From contig NZ_BMUZ01000001.1 of the NCBI RefSeq assembly GCF_014650455.1, positions 558,001 through 622,000 on the forward strand: a stretch of 64,000 nt of DNA, read 5' to 3'. The DNA is from Streptomyces xanthochromogenes (GTDB taxonomy: Bacteria > Actinomycetota > Actinomycetes > Streptomycetales > Streptomycetaceae). Shown one piece after another: positions 26,295-36,750 of this stretch. The notes under the pieces were generated by a model that saw only the letters and a list, made by a program, of their open reading frames with translations, made no database searches and was not told the DNA's origin. How positions within the stretch are numbered: the first letter of the stretch is position 1; the number at the start of each line of letters is the position of its first letter. The position numbers and the translations under genes are program-made.

Positions 26295-27068
26295 ATGACG
26301 ACTGCACTGATTACGGGAGCGACGGCGGGCATCGGCGCCGCGTTCGCGCGGCGCCTCGCGGCCGATGGACACGATCTGGTGCTGGTGGCCCGGGACGGCA
26401 AGCGGCTGAGCGAGCAGGCCACCGAACTCCACGACCGGCACGGCATCGAGGCCGAGGTCCTGGCCGCGGACCTGTCGACGGACGACGGGATCGCCGCCGT
26501 CGAGGCGCGGCTCTCGAAGCCCAGGAGGCCGGTCGATCTCCTGGTCAACAACGCCGGGTTCGGCAACAAGGGCCGCTATCTCGAAGTGTCCATGGCGGAC
26601 GAGCTGACCATGGTGAAGGTGCACATCGAGGCGGTCCTGCGGCTGACTTCGGCCGCGACGGCCGCGATGCGCGAGCGCGGCCGCGGCGGCGTCGTCAACG
26701 TGGCCTCGGTCGCGGCGTTCGTGCCGCGCGGCACCTATGGCGCGTCCAAGGCGTGGGTCGTGCAGTTCACCCAGGGCGCGGCCCGTGACCTCGCCGGGTC
26801 GGGGGTGCGCCTGATGGCGCTGTGCCCCGGGTTCGTGCGGACCGAGTTCCACGAGCGGGCCGGCATGGGCACCGACAACATTCCGGGCTGGATGTGGCTG
26901 GACGCCGACAAGCTGGTGGCGGCCGCCCTGACCGACCTCGCGCGCGGCAAGTCCCTCTCGATCCCCGACCCGCGCTACAAGGCGCTGATGGGTGCGGTGA
27001 AGCTGGCGCCGCGCGGCCTGCTCGGCGGGATCACCTCCAAGACGGGCCGCAAGTACGGCCCCAAGTAG
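26295..27068 (+). CDS. Short-chain dehydrogenase/reductase
   Basis: The 257-residue protein is a classical SDR. It has TGATAGIGAAFARRLA for cofactor binding (residues 7-22), NNAG near 91, a catalytic Ser (NVASVAAFVP) and a Tyr-x-x-x-Lys (YGASKAW). Sequence is closest to the DltE/YqjQ-like reductases, and the substrate is unknown. No ribosome site precedes the ATG. Instead TAACGT (26283-26288) ends six bases upstream, consistent with a leaderless mRNA. The preceding interval contains the tandem repeat and a GC-rich inverted repeat (GGGCGCCCG near 26237 and 26266). Confidence 0.92.
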   Translation: MTTALITGATAGIGAAFARRLAADGHDLVLVARDGKRLSEQATELHDRHGIEAEVLAADLSTDDGIAAVEARLSKPRRPVDLLVNNAGFGNKGRYLEVSMADELTMVKVHIEAVLRLTSAATAAMRERGRGGVVNVASVAAFVPRGTYGASKAWVVQFTQGAARDLAGSGVRLMALCPGFVRTEFHERAGMGTDNIPGWMWLDADKLVAAALTDLARGKSLSIPDPRYKALMGAVKLAPRGLLGGITSKTGRKYGPK

Positions 27069-27101
27069 GCGGCCGGGGGCGGGAGACGCGGTCCCGCCGC
27101 C

Positions 27102-28961
27102 TCAGCGGTCTTCCGTGCGGACGGCCGGCACGGTGGAGTCCAGCACGAGCCGATGGACGGTGCCGTCCTGCCAGGCGACGCGGAGGGTGTACCCGGTGAC
27201 CTCGATGTCGGCGAGGGCGTGGACCGGGTCCGGGTCCGGCTGTGCCGTGAGAGAGGCGAGCGCGACGAAGAGGGACGGTGTGGCGCCGGTCGTGCCGTGG
27301 AGTGCCCCCACCTGCGCCCCGGACCCGAACAGGGTTGATCCGGCGGCCAGTTGACGCACCTCCGGCGCATAGCCGTGCACCGGATGCAGCTGGGCGGTGC
27401 GGCCCGGGGTGGCGGCCCAGCCGGTCTGGCGCACGGGGGTGCCGGGCGCGGCCCCGACGACCAGGTGGGCCCGGAGCTCGGCGCGGCCGTGCGCGAGGGT
27501 GAGCGAGGCGATCCGCACGCCGGGCGGCCCGGGCCTCGGCTCGGACAGGGACGCCGCCCAGCCGTCGCCGCCGCCGAGCGGGACCGCGGGACCCCGGGTG
27601 GTGCACGCGCCCTGCGACATGAGCCCGAAGTGGTTGTCCGGCACGCCCTGCGAGGTGGGTCCGGTGACGGTGGAGTAGGCGAACCGGGAGTAGCAGGGGT
27701 CCTCGTCGGCCCCGCCGCCCACGTGGTTGTTGCTGCCGTGGTTGTGCAGGCGGACCAGGCCGTCCCCGGCCGTCGACTGGATCAGCAGACCGGGCGCCCG
27801 CAGGGTCGTGACGGCGTCCGCGGTCTCGGCGGGCAGCGCCTCCTCGACGTCCGTCCACACGGGATGCTCCGGGGGCAGCAGCAGGCCGAGGTATCCCTTG
27901 GCCGCCCAGTAGGGCGACGCGGGGCCCGAGTAGTGCTGGACCACCGGCGGGTACGGGCCGTGCCAGCCCAGGGTGAGCAGCCCGGCGGCGTCGGTGGCGC
28001 CCTGGTTCTCGGGCCGGTCCAGGAAGTACTTCAGGCTGCCCGAGGCGAGGCGCCGGGTGGCGCCCGGTGTGAGCGGCGTGTGACCGGTGAGCGCGCCGAG
28101 CCAGGGCGCGGCCGCGGCGGCGAACCGGTAGGTGAGCGAGCGGCCGTACGGCATCGGCGCCCCGTCCGCCCCGAACAGGCGCGTGTGGGCGTCGAGTTGG
28201 GCATGCAGCCGGGGACCGTAGCGGTCCAGGAGCGCCCGGTCGTCACTCAGATGGGCGTGCAGGACGGGATAGAAGTGGAGCGCCCAGGCGTTGTAGTGGT
28301 CGAAGGAGCGGTTGGGGCCGTCGCTGTACCAGCCGTCGCCGAGGTACCACTGGTCGACGCGCTCCAGGGCGCGTTCGATGGTGGCCGCGGCGCGGTCGGT
28401 CTCGATGCCGGCGTCCTGGAGGAATCCGGCGACGGTGAGGCCGAACAGCCACCAGTTGTTGTCGACCGGGGACGGGCCGAGCGCGGGCAGCAGCCAGTCG
28501 ACGGCGCGCTGGCGGGTGCGGTCGTCGAGCTTGTCCCACAGCCAGGTGCGGGTGAGCCGGAGGCCGAGGGCGACGGAGGCGGATTCGACGACCGCCTGGC
28601 GGACCTCGGTGGTCAGCGGCCAGGCGTCGGGGAAGGTGCCGTTCAACTCGCCTGTGCCGACCGGCTGTCGGGTGCCGGAGGCGAGGCCCTCCGCGTACCG
28701 GTCGAGGTGGCCGTGCGGGTCCTCGCCCTGGGCGCCGGCCACCCGCAGGGCGGCCAGCAGCCAGGTGCGGGCATAGCCTTCGAGGCCGTCGGAGCGGGGC
28801 CCCGACCAGCTGGGCCGGTCGCCGGGCAGGCTGATCAGGCCCCGGCCGGGCGAGGCGTACGGCCGGACGGCCAGCAGGAGTTGGTCCGCCGACCGCTCCC
28901 AGTGCGCGCGGGTCCAGCCGGTGTGGGGGCTGAGCTCGCGGTTCTCGGGCGCGATGAACAT
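27102..28961 (-). CDS. DUF2264-domain protein, probable carbohydrate-active enzyme
   Basis: The 619-residue soluble protein shows DUF2264 family motifs: DGLEGYARTWLLAALRVAG near residue 59, VDNNWWLFGLTVAGFLQDAG, DGWYSDGPNRSFDHYNAWAL and YGRSLTYRFAAAAAPWLGAL. The repeated aromatic-helix pattern suggests an alpha/alpha toroid, as in many glycoside hydrolases and lyases, followed by a beta-rich C-terminal third. The family's activity is not established to my knowledge. ATG at 28961 has GAGGGAG about ten bases upstream. Divergence from a sugar-type regulator gene and nearness to an ABC sugar importer support a role in breaking down an imported oligosaccharide. It has no signal peptide, so it acts in the cytoplasm. 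Confidence 0.8.
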   Translation of the reverse strand: MFIAPENRELSPHTGWTRAHWERSADQLLLAVRPYASPGRGLISLPGDRPSWSGPRSDGLEGYARTWLLAALRVAGAQGEDPHGHLDRYAEGLASGTRQPVGTGELNGTFPDAWPLTTEVRQAVVESASVALGLRLTRTWLWDKLDDRTRQRAVDWLLPALGPSPVDNNWWLFGLTVAGFLQDAGIETDRAAATIERALERVDQWYLGDGWYSDGPNRSFDHYNAWALHFYPVLHAHLSDDRALLDRYGPRLHAQLDAHTRLFGADGAPMPYGRSLTYRFAAAAAPWLGALTGHTPLTPGATRRLASGSLKYFLDRPENQGATDAAGLLTLGWHGPYPPVVQHYSGPASPYWAAKGYLGLLLPPEHPVWTDVEEALPAETADAVTTLRAPGLLIQSTAGDGLVRLHNHGSNNHVGGGADEDPCYSRFAYSTVTGPTSQGVPDNHFGLMSQGACTTRGPAVPLGGGDGWAASLSEPRPGPPGVRIASLTLAHGRAELRAHLVVGAAPGTPVRQTGWAATPGRTAQLHPVHGYAPEVRQLAAGSTLFGSGAQVGALHGTTGATPSLFVALASLTAQPDPDPVHALADIEVTGYTLRVAWQDGTVHRLVLDSTVPAVRTEDR

Positions 28962-29068
28962 GGTGCGATGCTCCCTCGGTGACGGGTTGGCCGGCGGCAC
29001 AGGCATCGGCGGGACGTGCGCGCATCGGCGGGGCCCGCACGAAATCCCTGGGAATTTAGAACTCGGAT

Positions 29069-29122
29069 TGATCGAACGTCAATGGATCGGACCGAATGAT
29101 CGAAACTGCCGTCGTTCGATCA
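29069..29122. promoter_or_regulatory. Operator-like repeats TGATCGAA / TTCGATCA between the DUF2264 and regulator genes
   Basis: TGATCGAA occurs at 29069-29076 and 29097-29104, and its exact complement TTCGATCA at 29115-29122. The last two form an 8-bp-armed inverted repeat with a 10-base spacer. The same TTCGATCA stands in front of the ABC transporter promoter at 30362. This is most simply the binding site of the adjacent regulator. Confidence 0.65.
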
Positions 29123-29177
29123 CGTTGCATTAGGGTCGGGGCCCACCGGGCCACCACACCGCGAAGGGGATGCCGCC

Positions 29178-30329
29178 GTGCGCGAGAGTGCTGCTGAACG
29201 TCATGACCGACTGCTGGAGCTGGTGCGCGGACGGGGCTCGGCCCGGGTGTCCGAGCTCGCCGGTCAGCTGGGCGTCTCGCCGGTGACCGTGCGGCGCGAC
29301 GTGGAGTTCCTGGCCGGCGAGGGCCGCCTGGACCGGGCGCACGGCTCGGTGTCCTGGCCGGGCACCGGACACTCGGTGTCGGCCGCCGCTCCCAGCGTCG
29401 GCGCGGGCTCCCGCGAGCTCGTCATCGGCATGCTGGCGCCCAATGCCACGTACTACTTCGCCGAGGTCATCCGGGGTGCGCACGAGGCGGCCGCGGCGGC
29501 CGGTGCGCGCCTGATCCTGCGGATCTCGGACTACCGGCCGCAGGAGGACGCGGGCCGGGCGGCGGGGCTGCTCGCCGCCGGCGCGGAGGGCCTCCTGATC
29601 GCGCCGGGCTGGAAGGAGCCGGACGACCCGGTCGAGCACGGCGCCTGGATCGCCGGGCTCCCGGTGCCGACGGTGCTCCTGGAGCGGCGCGGGGTGCCCG
29701 GCCGGGAGCTGGACGACCTGGACCGGGTCTGCTCCGACCACAGCCACGGCGTGCTCATCGCGGTGCGCCATCTGCTCGGCCTCGGCCATGCCACGCCCCT
29801 GCTCGTGGCCCGCGCCGACAGCCCCACCGCGATCGCGGTGCGCGCCGGATACCGGCACGCGCTCGACGCGCTCGGCCTCAAGTCGCCCGTCGGGCCGATC
29901 GGTTCGGTGTCGGCGGAGGCCGACCCCGCCGGGTTCGAGCGGGCCGTGCAGGCGCTGCGCACCGCGGTCATGTCCGGGCGGGCCACCGCGGCGCTCGTGC
30001 ACAACGACGTGGATGCCATCCGGATCGTCCAGCGCCTGGCGGAGCTGGGCGTACGGGTGCCGGCCGACCTGGCGCTCGTGGCGTACGACGACGAGGTGGC
30101 GGCGCTCGCGGACATCCCGCTCACTGCGGTCGCCCCGCCCAAGCACGAGGTCGGGCGGTATGCGGCCGAGCTCCTGATCGAGCGGCTGCGCGGCGCGGCC
30201 GGGAGCCGTCCGGCCGGGGGCGAGGAGCCGCCGCGACGCCATGTCGACCTGCTGCCGCGGCTTCGCGTGCGGTCCTCGTGCGGGGCGCCGTCCGACACCC
30301 TGCGGAGCCCGGTGAGCGTTCAATCCTGA
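29178..30329 (+). CDS. Hybrid DeoR-type HTH / LacI-type sugar-sensing repressor
   Basis: The 383-residue protein starts with a DeoR-like winged helix (ERHDRLLELVRGRGSARVSE, then VSPVTVRRDVEFLAGEGRLD). It continues with a periplasmic-binding-protein ligand domain of the LacI/GalR kind from about residue 80 (VIGMLAPNATYYFAEVIRGA onward, AVIAYDDE-like VAYDDEVAAL near 300). Classical LacI proteins use a different N-terminal helix-turn-helix, so this is the mixed architecture. GTG at 29178 has GGGGATGCCGCC upstream. Its ligand is probably the sugar imported by the downstream transporter. Likely targets are the inverted repeat in its own upstream region and the site at 30362. Confidence 0.88.
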   Translation: MRESAAERHDRLLELVRGRGSARVSELAGQLGVSPVTVRRDVEFLAGEGRLDRAHGSVSWPGTGHSVSAAAPSVGAGSRELVIGMLAPNATYYFAEVIRGAHEAAAAAGARLILRISDYRPQEDAGRAAGLLAAGAEGLLIAPGWKEPDDPVEHGAWIAGLPVPTVLLERRGVPGRELDDLDRVCSDHSHGVLIAVRHLLGLGHATPLLVARADSPTAIAVRAGYRHALDALGLKSPVGPIGSVSAEADPAGFERAVQALRTAVMSGRATAALVHNDVDAIRIVQRLAELGVRVPADLALVAYDDEVAALADIPLTAVAPPKHEVGRYAAELLIERLRGAAGSRPAGGEEPPRRHVDLLPRLRVRSSCGAPSDTLRSPVSVQS

Positions 30330-30361
30330 CGCGCGAGCGTTCAACCCCTCTCTGATCTTTT

Positions 30362-30413
30362 TTCGATCAATCGAACTTTCGCTCTTGACTTCGGTCAGAA
30401 CTGGGCCAAGGAT
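30362..30413 (+). promoter_or_regulatory. Promoter and operator of the ABC sugar-transport operon
   Basis: TTCGATCA at 30362-30369, also part of a TGATC-7-GATCA inverted repeat (30353-30369), lies just upstream of TTGACT (30385-30390), 17 bases, AAGGAT (30408-30413). Transcription would start about 35 nt before the GTG at 30455. Repressor binding here would block the -35 region. Confidence 0.6.
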
Positions 30414-30454
30414 CGCGGCCATCGCCTCGTCCCCTTACGTTCAGGAGCCGTTCC

Positions 30455-31783
30455 GTGAGCCGCAGTTGGACCAGATCGACCTCCGCCCTCGTCGGCGCCG
30501 CCACCGCTCTCGCCGTGCTCACGGCCTGCGGTGGCGGGGACAGCAAGACGAGCGACGCGGGCAAGGGCACCGCCGACAAGCCCGTCACCATCACGTTCTG
30601 GGCCTGGCAGAAGGGCACCAAGGACGTGGTGGACGCCTTCAACGCCTCCCAGAAGAACATCCGGGTGAAGTTCGAGGAGATCCCCTCGGGCAACGCCGGC
30701 GGCTACGCCAAGATCTCCAACGCGGTGAAGGCCGGCAACGCCCCGGACCTCGTCACCGTCGAGTACCCGATGCTGCCCGAGTTCGTCAGCCAGGGCTCGT
30801 TCCAGGACATCAGCAAGTACGTCACCGACGACATGAAGAAGCAGTTCCTGCCGCAGTCGATCCAGCAGACCACGCTCGGCGGCAAGAACTGGGCGATCCC
30901 CTTCGACGCGGCACCCCAGGCGTACTACTACCGCAAGGACTTCTTCGACAAGAACCACATCCAAGTCCCCAAGACCTGGGCCGAGTTCAAGGCGGCCGCC
31001 CAGAAGGCCAAGGCAGCCGACCCCAAGGCACGCATCGGCACCTTCTTCCCGGACGACCCGACCACCTTCGAGGCGATGGCCTGGCAGGCCGGTGCCCAGT
31101 GGTTCAAGGCCGACGGCAACACCTGGAAGCTCAACACCGCCGACGCGGCCACCAACAAGGTCGCCGACTACTGGCAGGGCCTGATCGACGACAAGCTGGT
31201 GCAGAACTCGGTCTCCTTCAGCCCCGAGTGGACGGCCTCCCTCAAGGACGGCTCCACCGTCGGCTACCTCGGCGCCTCCTGGTCCGCGGGCGTGCTCAAG
31301 GGCACCGTGCCCGACCAGAGCGGCAAGTGGGCGGTGGCCCCGGTCCCCACCTGGGACGGCAAGGCGGCCAGCGGCATGCTCGGCGGCTCCACCTGGGCCG
31401 TGCCCAAGGGCAGCGACAAGACCGAGGCCGCGCTCGCGTTCGCCCAGTGGATGTCGACCACCGAAGCCGGCATCGACGCCCGCATCAAGTCCGGCACCTC
31501 CAGCGCCTTCCCGGCCGACATCGCGCTGCGGCCCGCCGCCAAGAAGGCCTTCGACACGAGCTTCTACAGCGGCCAGGACATCTACCAGCTGTTCGACGCG
31601 GCCGGCGGCTCGATCAACGCCAACTGGGGCTGGGGCCCGAGCATGGGCACCACCAACACCACCCTGAAGGACCAGCTCGGCAAGGTCGCCGGCGGCTCCG
31701 TGAAGATCACGGACGCGATCGCTGCCGCCCATGACGCCACCGTCACCGAGCTGAAGAAGCGCGGCCTGAAGGTCGAGGGCTGA
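30455..31783 (+). CDS. ABC transporter sugar-binding lipoprotein
   Basis: The 442-residue protein has a lipoprotein signal peptide with lipobox LTAC at about residues 22-25, then a family 1 solute-binding fold (VTITFWAWQKGTKDVVDAFN; NAPDLVTVEYPMLPEFVSQG; GGSTWAVPKGSDKTEAALAF). It would capture an oligosaccharide outside the membrane and deliver it to the two permeases. The start is GTG at 30455 with CAGGAG nine bases upstream. It is the first gene of a four-gene unit. No ATPase gene is included, as is usual for streptomycete CUT1 systems that share the MsiK ATPase. Confidence 0.93.
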   Translation: MSRSWTRSTSALVGAATALAVLTACGGGDSKTSDAGKGTADKPVTITFWAWQKGTKDVVDAFNASQKNIRVKFEEIPSGNAGGYAKISNAVKAGNAPDLVTVEYPMLPEFVSQGSFQDISKYVTDDMKKQFLPQSIQQTTLGGKNWAIPFDAAPQAYYYRKDFFDKNHIQVPKTWAEFKAAAQKAKAADPKARIGTFFPDDPTTFEAMAWQAGAQWFKADGNTWKLNTADAATNKVADYWQGLIDDKLVQNSVSFSPEWTASLKDGSTVGYLGASWSAGVLKGTVPDQSGKWAVAPVPTWDGKAASGMLGGSTWAVPKGSDKTEAALAFAQWMSTTEAGIDARIKSGTSSAFPADIALRPAAKKAFDTSFYSGQDIYQLFDAAGGSINANWGWGPSMGTTNTTLKDQLGKVAGGSVKITDAIAAAHDATVTELKKRGLKVEG

Positions 31784-31787
31784 CCGG

Positions 31788-32852
31788 ATGAGGACGAAGG
31801 GGCGTCCCACGGGACACACCGGAGCGGGAAGCGGGACCGGGCGCGTGCCACGGCCGGGCGCAGGGGGCGGTCCCGGCCCTGCCGTGCCCGGGAACGACGA
31901 CCCGGCAGACGTGCGCGCCGGCGCATCCGGGCCCGCCCCGGACCGCCGGGCGCCCCGCGGGGCCCGCAGCCGTACCAACGCGGCCGCGGGGGTGCTGCTC
32001 ACCCCGTTCTTCGTCCTGTTCACCGCCGTGACGGTGGTGCCGATCGGGTACGCGGTCTGGCTGAGCCTGTTCACCGAGAAGCAGTCGGGGCTCGGCTTCG
32101 GCGGCGCCACGACCGTGTTCAGCGGGCTCGACAACTACACGGCGGCGCTCGGCGACCGGGCCTTCCGCGAGGGCTTCTGGGTCCTCGCCGGCTACTGCGT
32201 CGTCTACATCCCGCTGATGGTCGGCGGCGCCCTCGCGCTCGCGCTGCTGCTCGACTCGACGCTGGCCCGCGCCCGGCGCTTCTTCCAGCTCGCGCTGTTC
32301 CTGCCGCACGCCGTGCCCGGCATCATCGCCGCGCTCGTCTGGGTCTACCTCTACACCCCGGGCCTCAGCCCGGTCGTGAAGGCCATGAACTCCGGCGGCA
32401 TCGGCTTCGACTTCTTCTCCTCCAGCGGCACGCTCCCCTCCGTCGTCAACATCGCGCTGTGGGAATGGCTCGGCTACAACATGGTCATCTTCTACGCGGC
32501 GCTCCAGGCCATCGACCGCTCGGTCCTGGAGGCGGCCACCATGGACGGCGCGGGCGAGTGGCGTACCGCGTTCGGCATCAAACTCCCGCTGATCCGGGCC
32601 TCTTTGGTGATGGTGTCGCTGTTCACCGTCATCGGCTCGCTCCAGCTCTTCACCGAACCGCTGATCCTCAACCAGGGCGGCAGTTCCACGGTCACCACCA
32701 CCTGGACGCCCAACATGTACGCCTACACCGCCGCGTTCAGCCGCAACGACTACGGCCTCGCCGCCGCGTCGGCCGTGCTCCTCGCGCTCGCCGCGGCCCT
32801 GCTCTCCTTCGTCGTCACCCGCCTCACCAACCGGAAGGGGGCCACGGCATGA
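31788..32852 (+). CDS. ABC sugar transporter permease (MalF-type)
   Basis: The 354-residue protein has a Pro/Gly-rich cytoplasmic head of about 60 residues and then six membrane segments (AAGVLLTPFFVLFTAVTVVP the first). The coupling loop EAATMDGAGEWRTAFGIKLP matches the EAA motif that docks on the ATPase. It begins four bases after the stop of the binding-protein gene and ends overlapping the next permease gene as ATGA, so translation is coupled. Confidence 0.93.
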   Translation: MRTKGRPTGHTGAGSGTGRVPRPGAGGGPGPAVPGNDDPADVRAGASGPAPDRRAPRGARSRTNAAAGVLLTPFFVLFTAVTVVPIGYAVWLSLFTEKQSGLGFGGATTVFSGLDNYTAALGDRAFREGFWVLAGYCVVYIPLMVGGALALALLLDSTLARARRFFQLALFLPHAVPGIIAALVWVYLYTPGLSPVVKAMNSGGIGFDFFSSSGTLPSVVNIALWEWLGYNMVIFYAALQAIDRSVLEAATMDGAGEWRTAFGIKLPLIRASLVMVSLFTVIGSLQLFTEPLILNQGGSSTVTTTWTPNMYAYTAAFSRNDYGLAAASAVLLALAAALLSFVVTRLTNRKGATA

Positions 32853-33793
32853 CCTCCCCCACGGCAACCGAAGCGAACGCCGCCCCGAGGACCGGCGGGA
32901 CCGCCGGGCGCGCCGGGACCGCCACCCCGCCACACACCGCCACGCCGCACCGCTCCCCCAGCCGCTGGCTCTCGCGCACCGCGGTCAACGGCGCGCTGCT
33001 GCTGTCCGTCCTCTACACGCTCTTTCCCCTGGTGTGGCTGCTCACGGCCGCCACCAAGGACACCGGAAGCCTGCTGTCCGGCGACGCCTTCTCCTTCAAG
33101 GGCTTCGACCTGGGCCACAACCTGTCGCAGCTCGCCTCGTACAACGACGGCGTCTACTTCCGCTGGTACCTCAACTCCCTCGTGTACGCGGGCGGCGGCG
33201 CGGCCGTCTGCGCGCTCGTCTCCGTCGCCGCCGGGTACGCCTTCGACAAGTACGCCTTCCGCGGCAAGGAGAAGCTGTTCGGCGTGGTGCTGCTCGGCGT
33301 GCTCGTGCCGACCACCGCGCTCGCCCTGCCCATGTACCTCCTGGCCAGCAAGGTCGGCCTGGTCAACACGTACTGGTCGGTGCTCATCCCCGTTCTGGTC
33401 AATCCGTTCGGGGTGTATCTGGCCCGGGTGTTCAGCGCGAGCTACATCCCCGACGAGGCCCTGGAGGCCGCCCGTATCGACGGGGCCGGCGAGCTGCGCA
33501 CCTTCTGGTCGATCGGTCTGCGCATGGTGATGCCGGGCTTCGTGACCGTCTTCCTCTTCCAGTTCACCGCCATCTGGAACAACTTCTTCCTCCCCCTGGT
33601 CATGCTCAGCGACCAGAAGCTCTTCCCGCTGAGCCTCGGTCTGTACGCCTGGAACAGCAACACCCATGCCGAGCCGAGCTACTACCCTCTCGTCGTCACC
33701 GGCTCCCTCCTCGCCGTCATCCCCCTGATCGTCGCCTTCGTCTCCCTCCAGCGGCACTGGAAGGCCGGACTCACCGCGGGCAGCGTCAAATGA
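32849..33793 (+). CDS. ABC sugar transporter permease (MalG-type)
   Basis: The 314-residue protein has six membrane segments (AVNGALLLSVLYTLFPLVWL the first) and the EAA coupling loop EAARIDGAGELRTFWSIGLR. It pairs with the preceding permease in a CUT1-class importer. The start overlaps the previous stop codon in an ATGA, and its own stop overlaps an in-frame ATG of the following gene, so all four genes look like one translationally coupled unit. The open frame extending upstream into the previous permease is not coding. Confidence 0.93.
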   Translation: MTSPTATEANAAPRTGGTAGRAGTATPPHTATPHRSPSRWLSRTAVNGALLLSVLYTLFPLVWLLTAATKDTGSLLSGDAFSFKGFDLGHNLSQLASYNDGVYFRWYLNSLVYAGGGAAVCALVSVAAGYAFDKYAFRGKEKLFGVVLLGVLVPTTALALPMYLLASKVGLVNTYWSVLIPVLVNPFGVYLARVFSASYIPDEALEAARIDGAGELRTFWSIGLRMVMPGFVTVFLFQFTAIWNNFFLPLVMLSDQKLFPLSLGLYAWNSNTHAEPSYYPLVVTGSLLAVIPLIVAFVSLQRHWKAGLTAGSVK

Positions 33794-33864
33794 CCCTCCC
33801 GGACGCCCAGTTACCCCTGGCAGGCACCCCCGGCCAGCGCCTCGTGAGGAGCCCGAGTCCCACC

Positions 33865-34893
33865 ATGCACCACACCACTGACAACCGGCCCGCCCTGCTG
33901 CTCGCGATGGGCCCCGGCATCGCCGACCGGCTCCTCGCCGAGCGCCACCGCACCCGGCTCGCCGCCCTCACCCGTACCGACCCGTACCTGGTCGCGCACG
34001 AGCTCGCCGCGCCCACCGGACCGGTCGCCGCCGCCCTCGCCGAGGCCGAGGTCCTGCTCACCTGCTGGGGTGCTCCCCCGCTGACCGCCGACGTCCTGGA
34101 CGCGGCCCCGAAGCTGCGCGCGGTGGTCCACGCGGCGGGCTCCGTCAAGCACCACATCACCGACGCCTGCTGGGAACGCGGCATCGCGGTCACCTCGTCC
34201 GCCGCGGCCAACGCGCTGCCGGTCGCCGAGTACGCGCTGGCCGCGATCCTGTTCGCCGGCAAGGAGGTGCTGCGCTCGGCCCAGCGCTACGCCGAACTGC
34301 GCACCGCGCCCGAGTGGCTGAGCGAGACCGAGCGCACCGGCAACTACCGGCGCACGGTGGGCATCGTCGGCGCGTCCCGCATCGGACGGCGCGTGATCGA
34401 ACTCCTGCGCCCCTTCGACTTCGAGGTCCTGCTCTACGACCCGTACGTGAGCGGAACCGAAGCGGCGGCCCTGGGCGTTGAACAGGTGACCCTGGACGCG
34501 CTGTGCTCCCGCAGCAGCGTCGTCTCCGTCCACGCGCCCCAACTGCCCGAGACCCACGGCATGATCGGCGCACCTCAGCTGGCCCTGATGCCGACGGGCG
34601 CCACCCTGGTCAACACCGCGCGCGGCTCCCTGGTGGACGAGCCCGCGCTGCTCGCCGAGCTCCTCCCGGGCCGGCTGCACGCGGTCCTGGACGTGACGGA
34701 CCCCGAACTGCCGCCCCGCGAATCGCCGTTGTACGACCTCCCCAACGTCCTGCTGACCCCGCACATCGCGGGCTCGCTGGGCAACGAGCTGTACCGGATG
34801 GCCGATCAGGCCCTGGCCGAGGTGGAGCGCTTCGCCTCGGGCGCCCCGTTCGCGGACCCGGTGCATCCGCTGTCGCTGGGGCGGTCGGCGTAG
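33865..34893 (+). CDS. D-isomer-specific 2-hydroxyacid dehydrogenase
   Basis: This protein of about 342 residues has the NAD-binding core (VGIVGASRIGRRVIELLRPF) and the catalytic Arg (NTARGSLVDEPALL), Glu (DVTDPELPP) and His (LTPHIAGS) of the family. It lacks the ACT domain of serine-pathway phosphoglycerate dehydrogenases. With a sugar importer upstream it more likely reduces or oxidises a sugar-derived keto or hydroxy acid. ATG 33865 is used because family similarity starts a few residues later and GAGGAG lies 13 bases upstream. ATG 33790, overlapping the permease stop as ATGA, would add 25 residues and cannot be excluded. Confidence 0.88.
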   Translation: MHHTTDNRPALLLAMGPGIADRLLAERHRTRLAALTRTDPYLVAHELAAPTGPVAAALAEAEVLLTCWGAPPLTADVLDAAPKLRAVVHAAGSVKHHITDACWERGIAVTSSAAANALPVAEYALAAILFAGKEVLRSAQRYAELRTAPEWLSETERTGNYRRTVGIVGASRIGRRVIELLRPFDFEVLLYDPYVSGTEAAALGVEQVTLDALCSRSSVVSVHAPQLPETHGMIGAPQLALMPTGATLVNTARGSLVDEPALLAELLPGRLHAVLDVTDPELPPRESPLYDLPNVLLTPHIAGSLGNELYRMADQALAEVERFASGAPFADPVHPLSLGRSA

Positions 34894-34919
34894 GCGGGCG
34901 GGCCGCTGCGGAAACGGCT

Positions 34920-34955
34920 GAGGCCCGGCACCCCCCGAAGGGGATGCCGGGCCTC
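34920..34955. terminator. Bidirectional terminator between the sugar operon and groEL1
   Basis: GAGGCCCGGCA (34920-34930) pairs exactly with TGCCGGGCCTC (34945-34955), and the loop itself contains a C-run facing a G-run that can extend the stem. It lies between convergent genes. Confidence 0.85.
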
Positions 34956-34986
34956 AACTACGTGCGGCTACCGCTGACTTCGTGCG

Positions 34987-36624
<1,638 letters not shown>

Positions 36625-36750
36625 TCAGCCCTCTCGAAACTCGGGTTAATGACACTGCGCCCCTCGCCGCCCGGCAATCAGCGGGGTGACCAGGGGCGCA
36701 GCTCTCAAAGCATTCGCTTCGAATTCGAAGTACTCACGTACTCCGGTGAA

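Noticed and set aside
33865..34893. SerA (phosphoglycerate dehydrogenase of serine synthesis)
   Set aside because: There is no ACT or intervening domain, and the gene is coupled to a sugar importer. Only the general hydroxyacid dehydrogenase family is supported.
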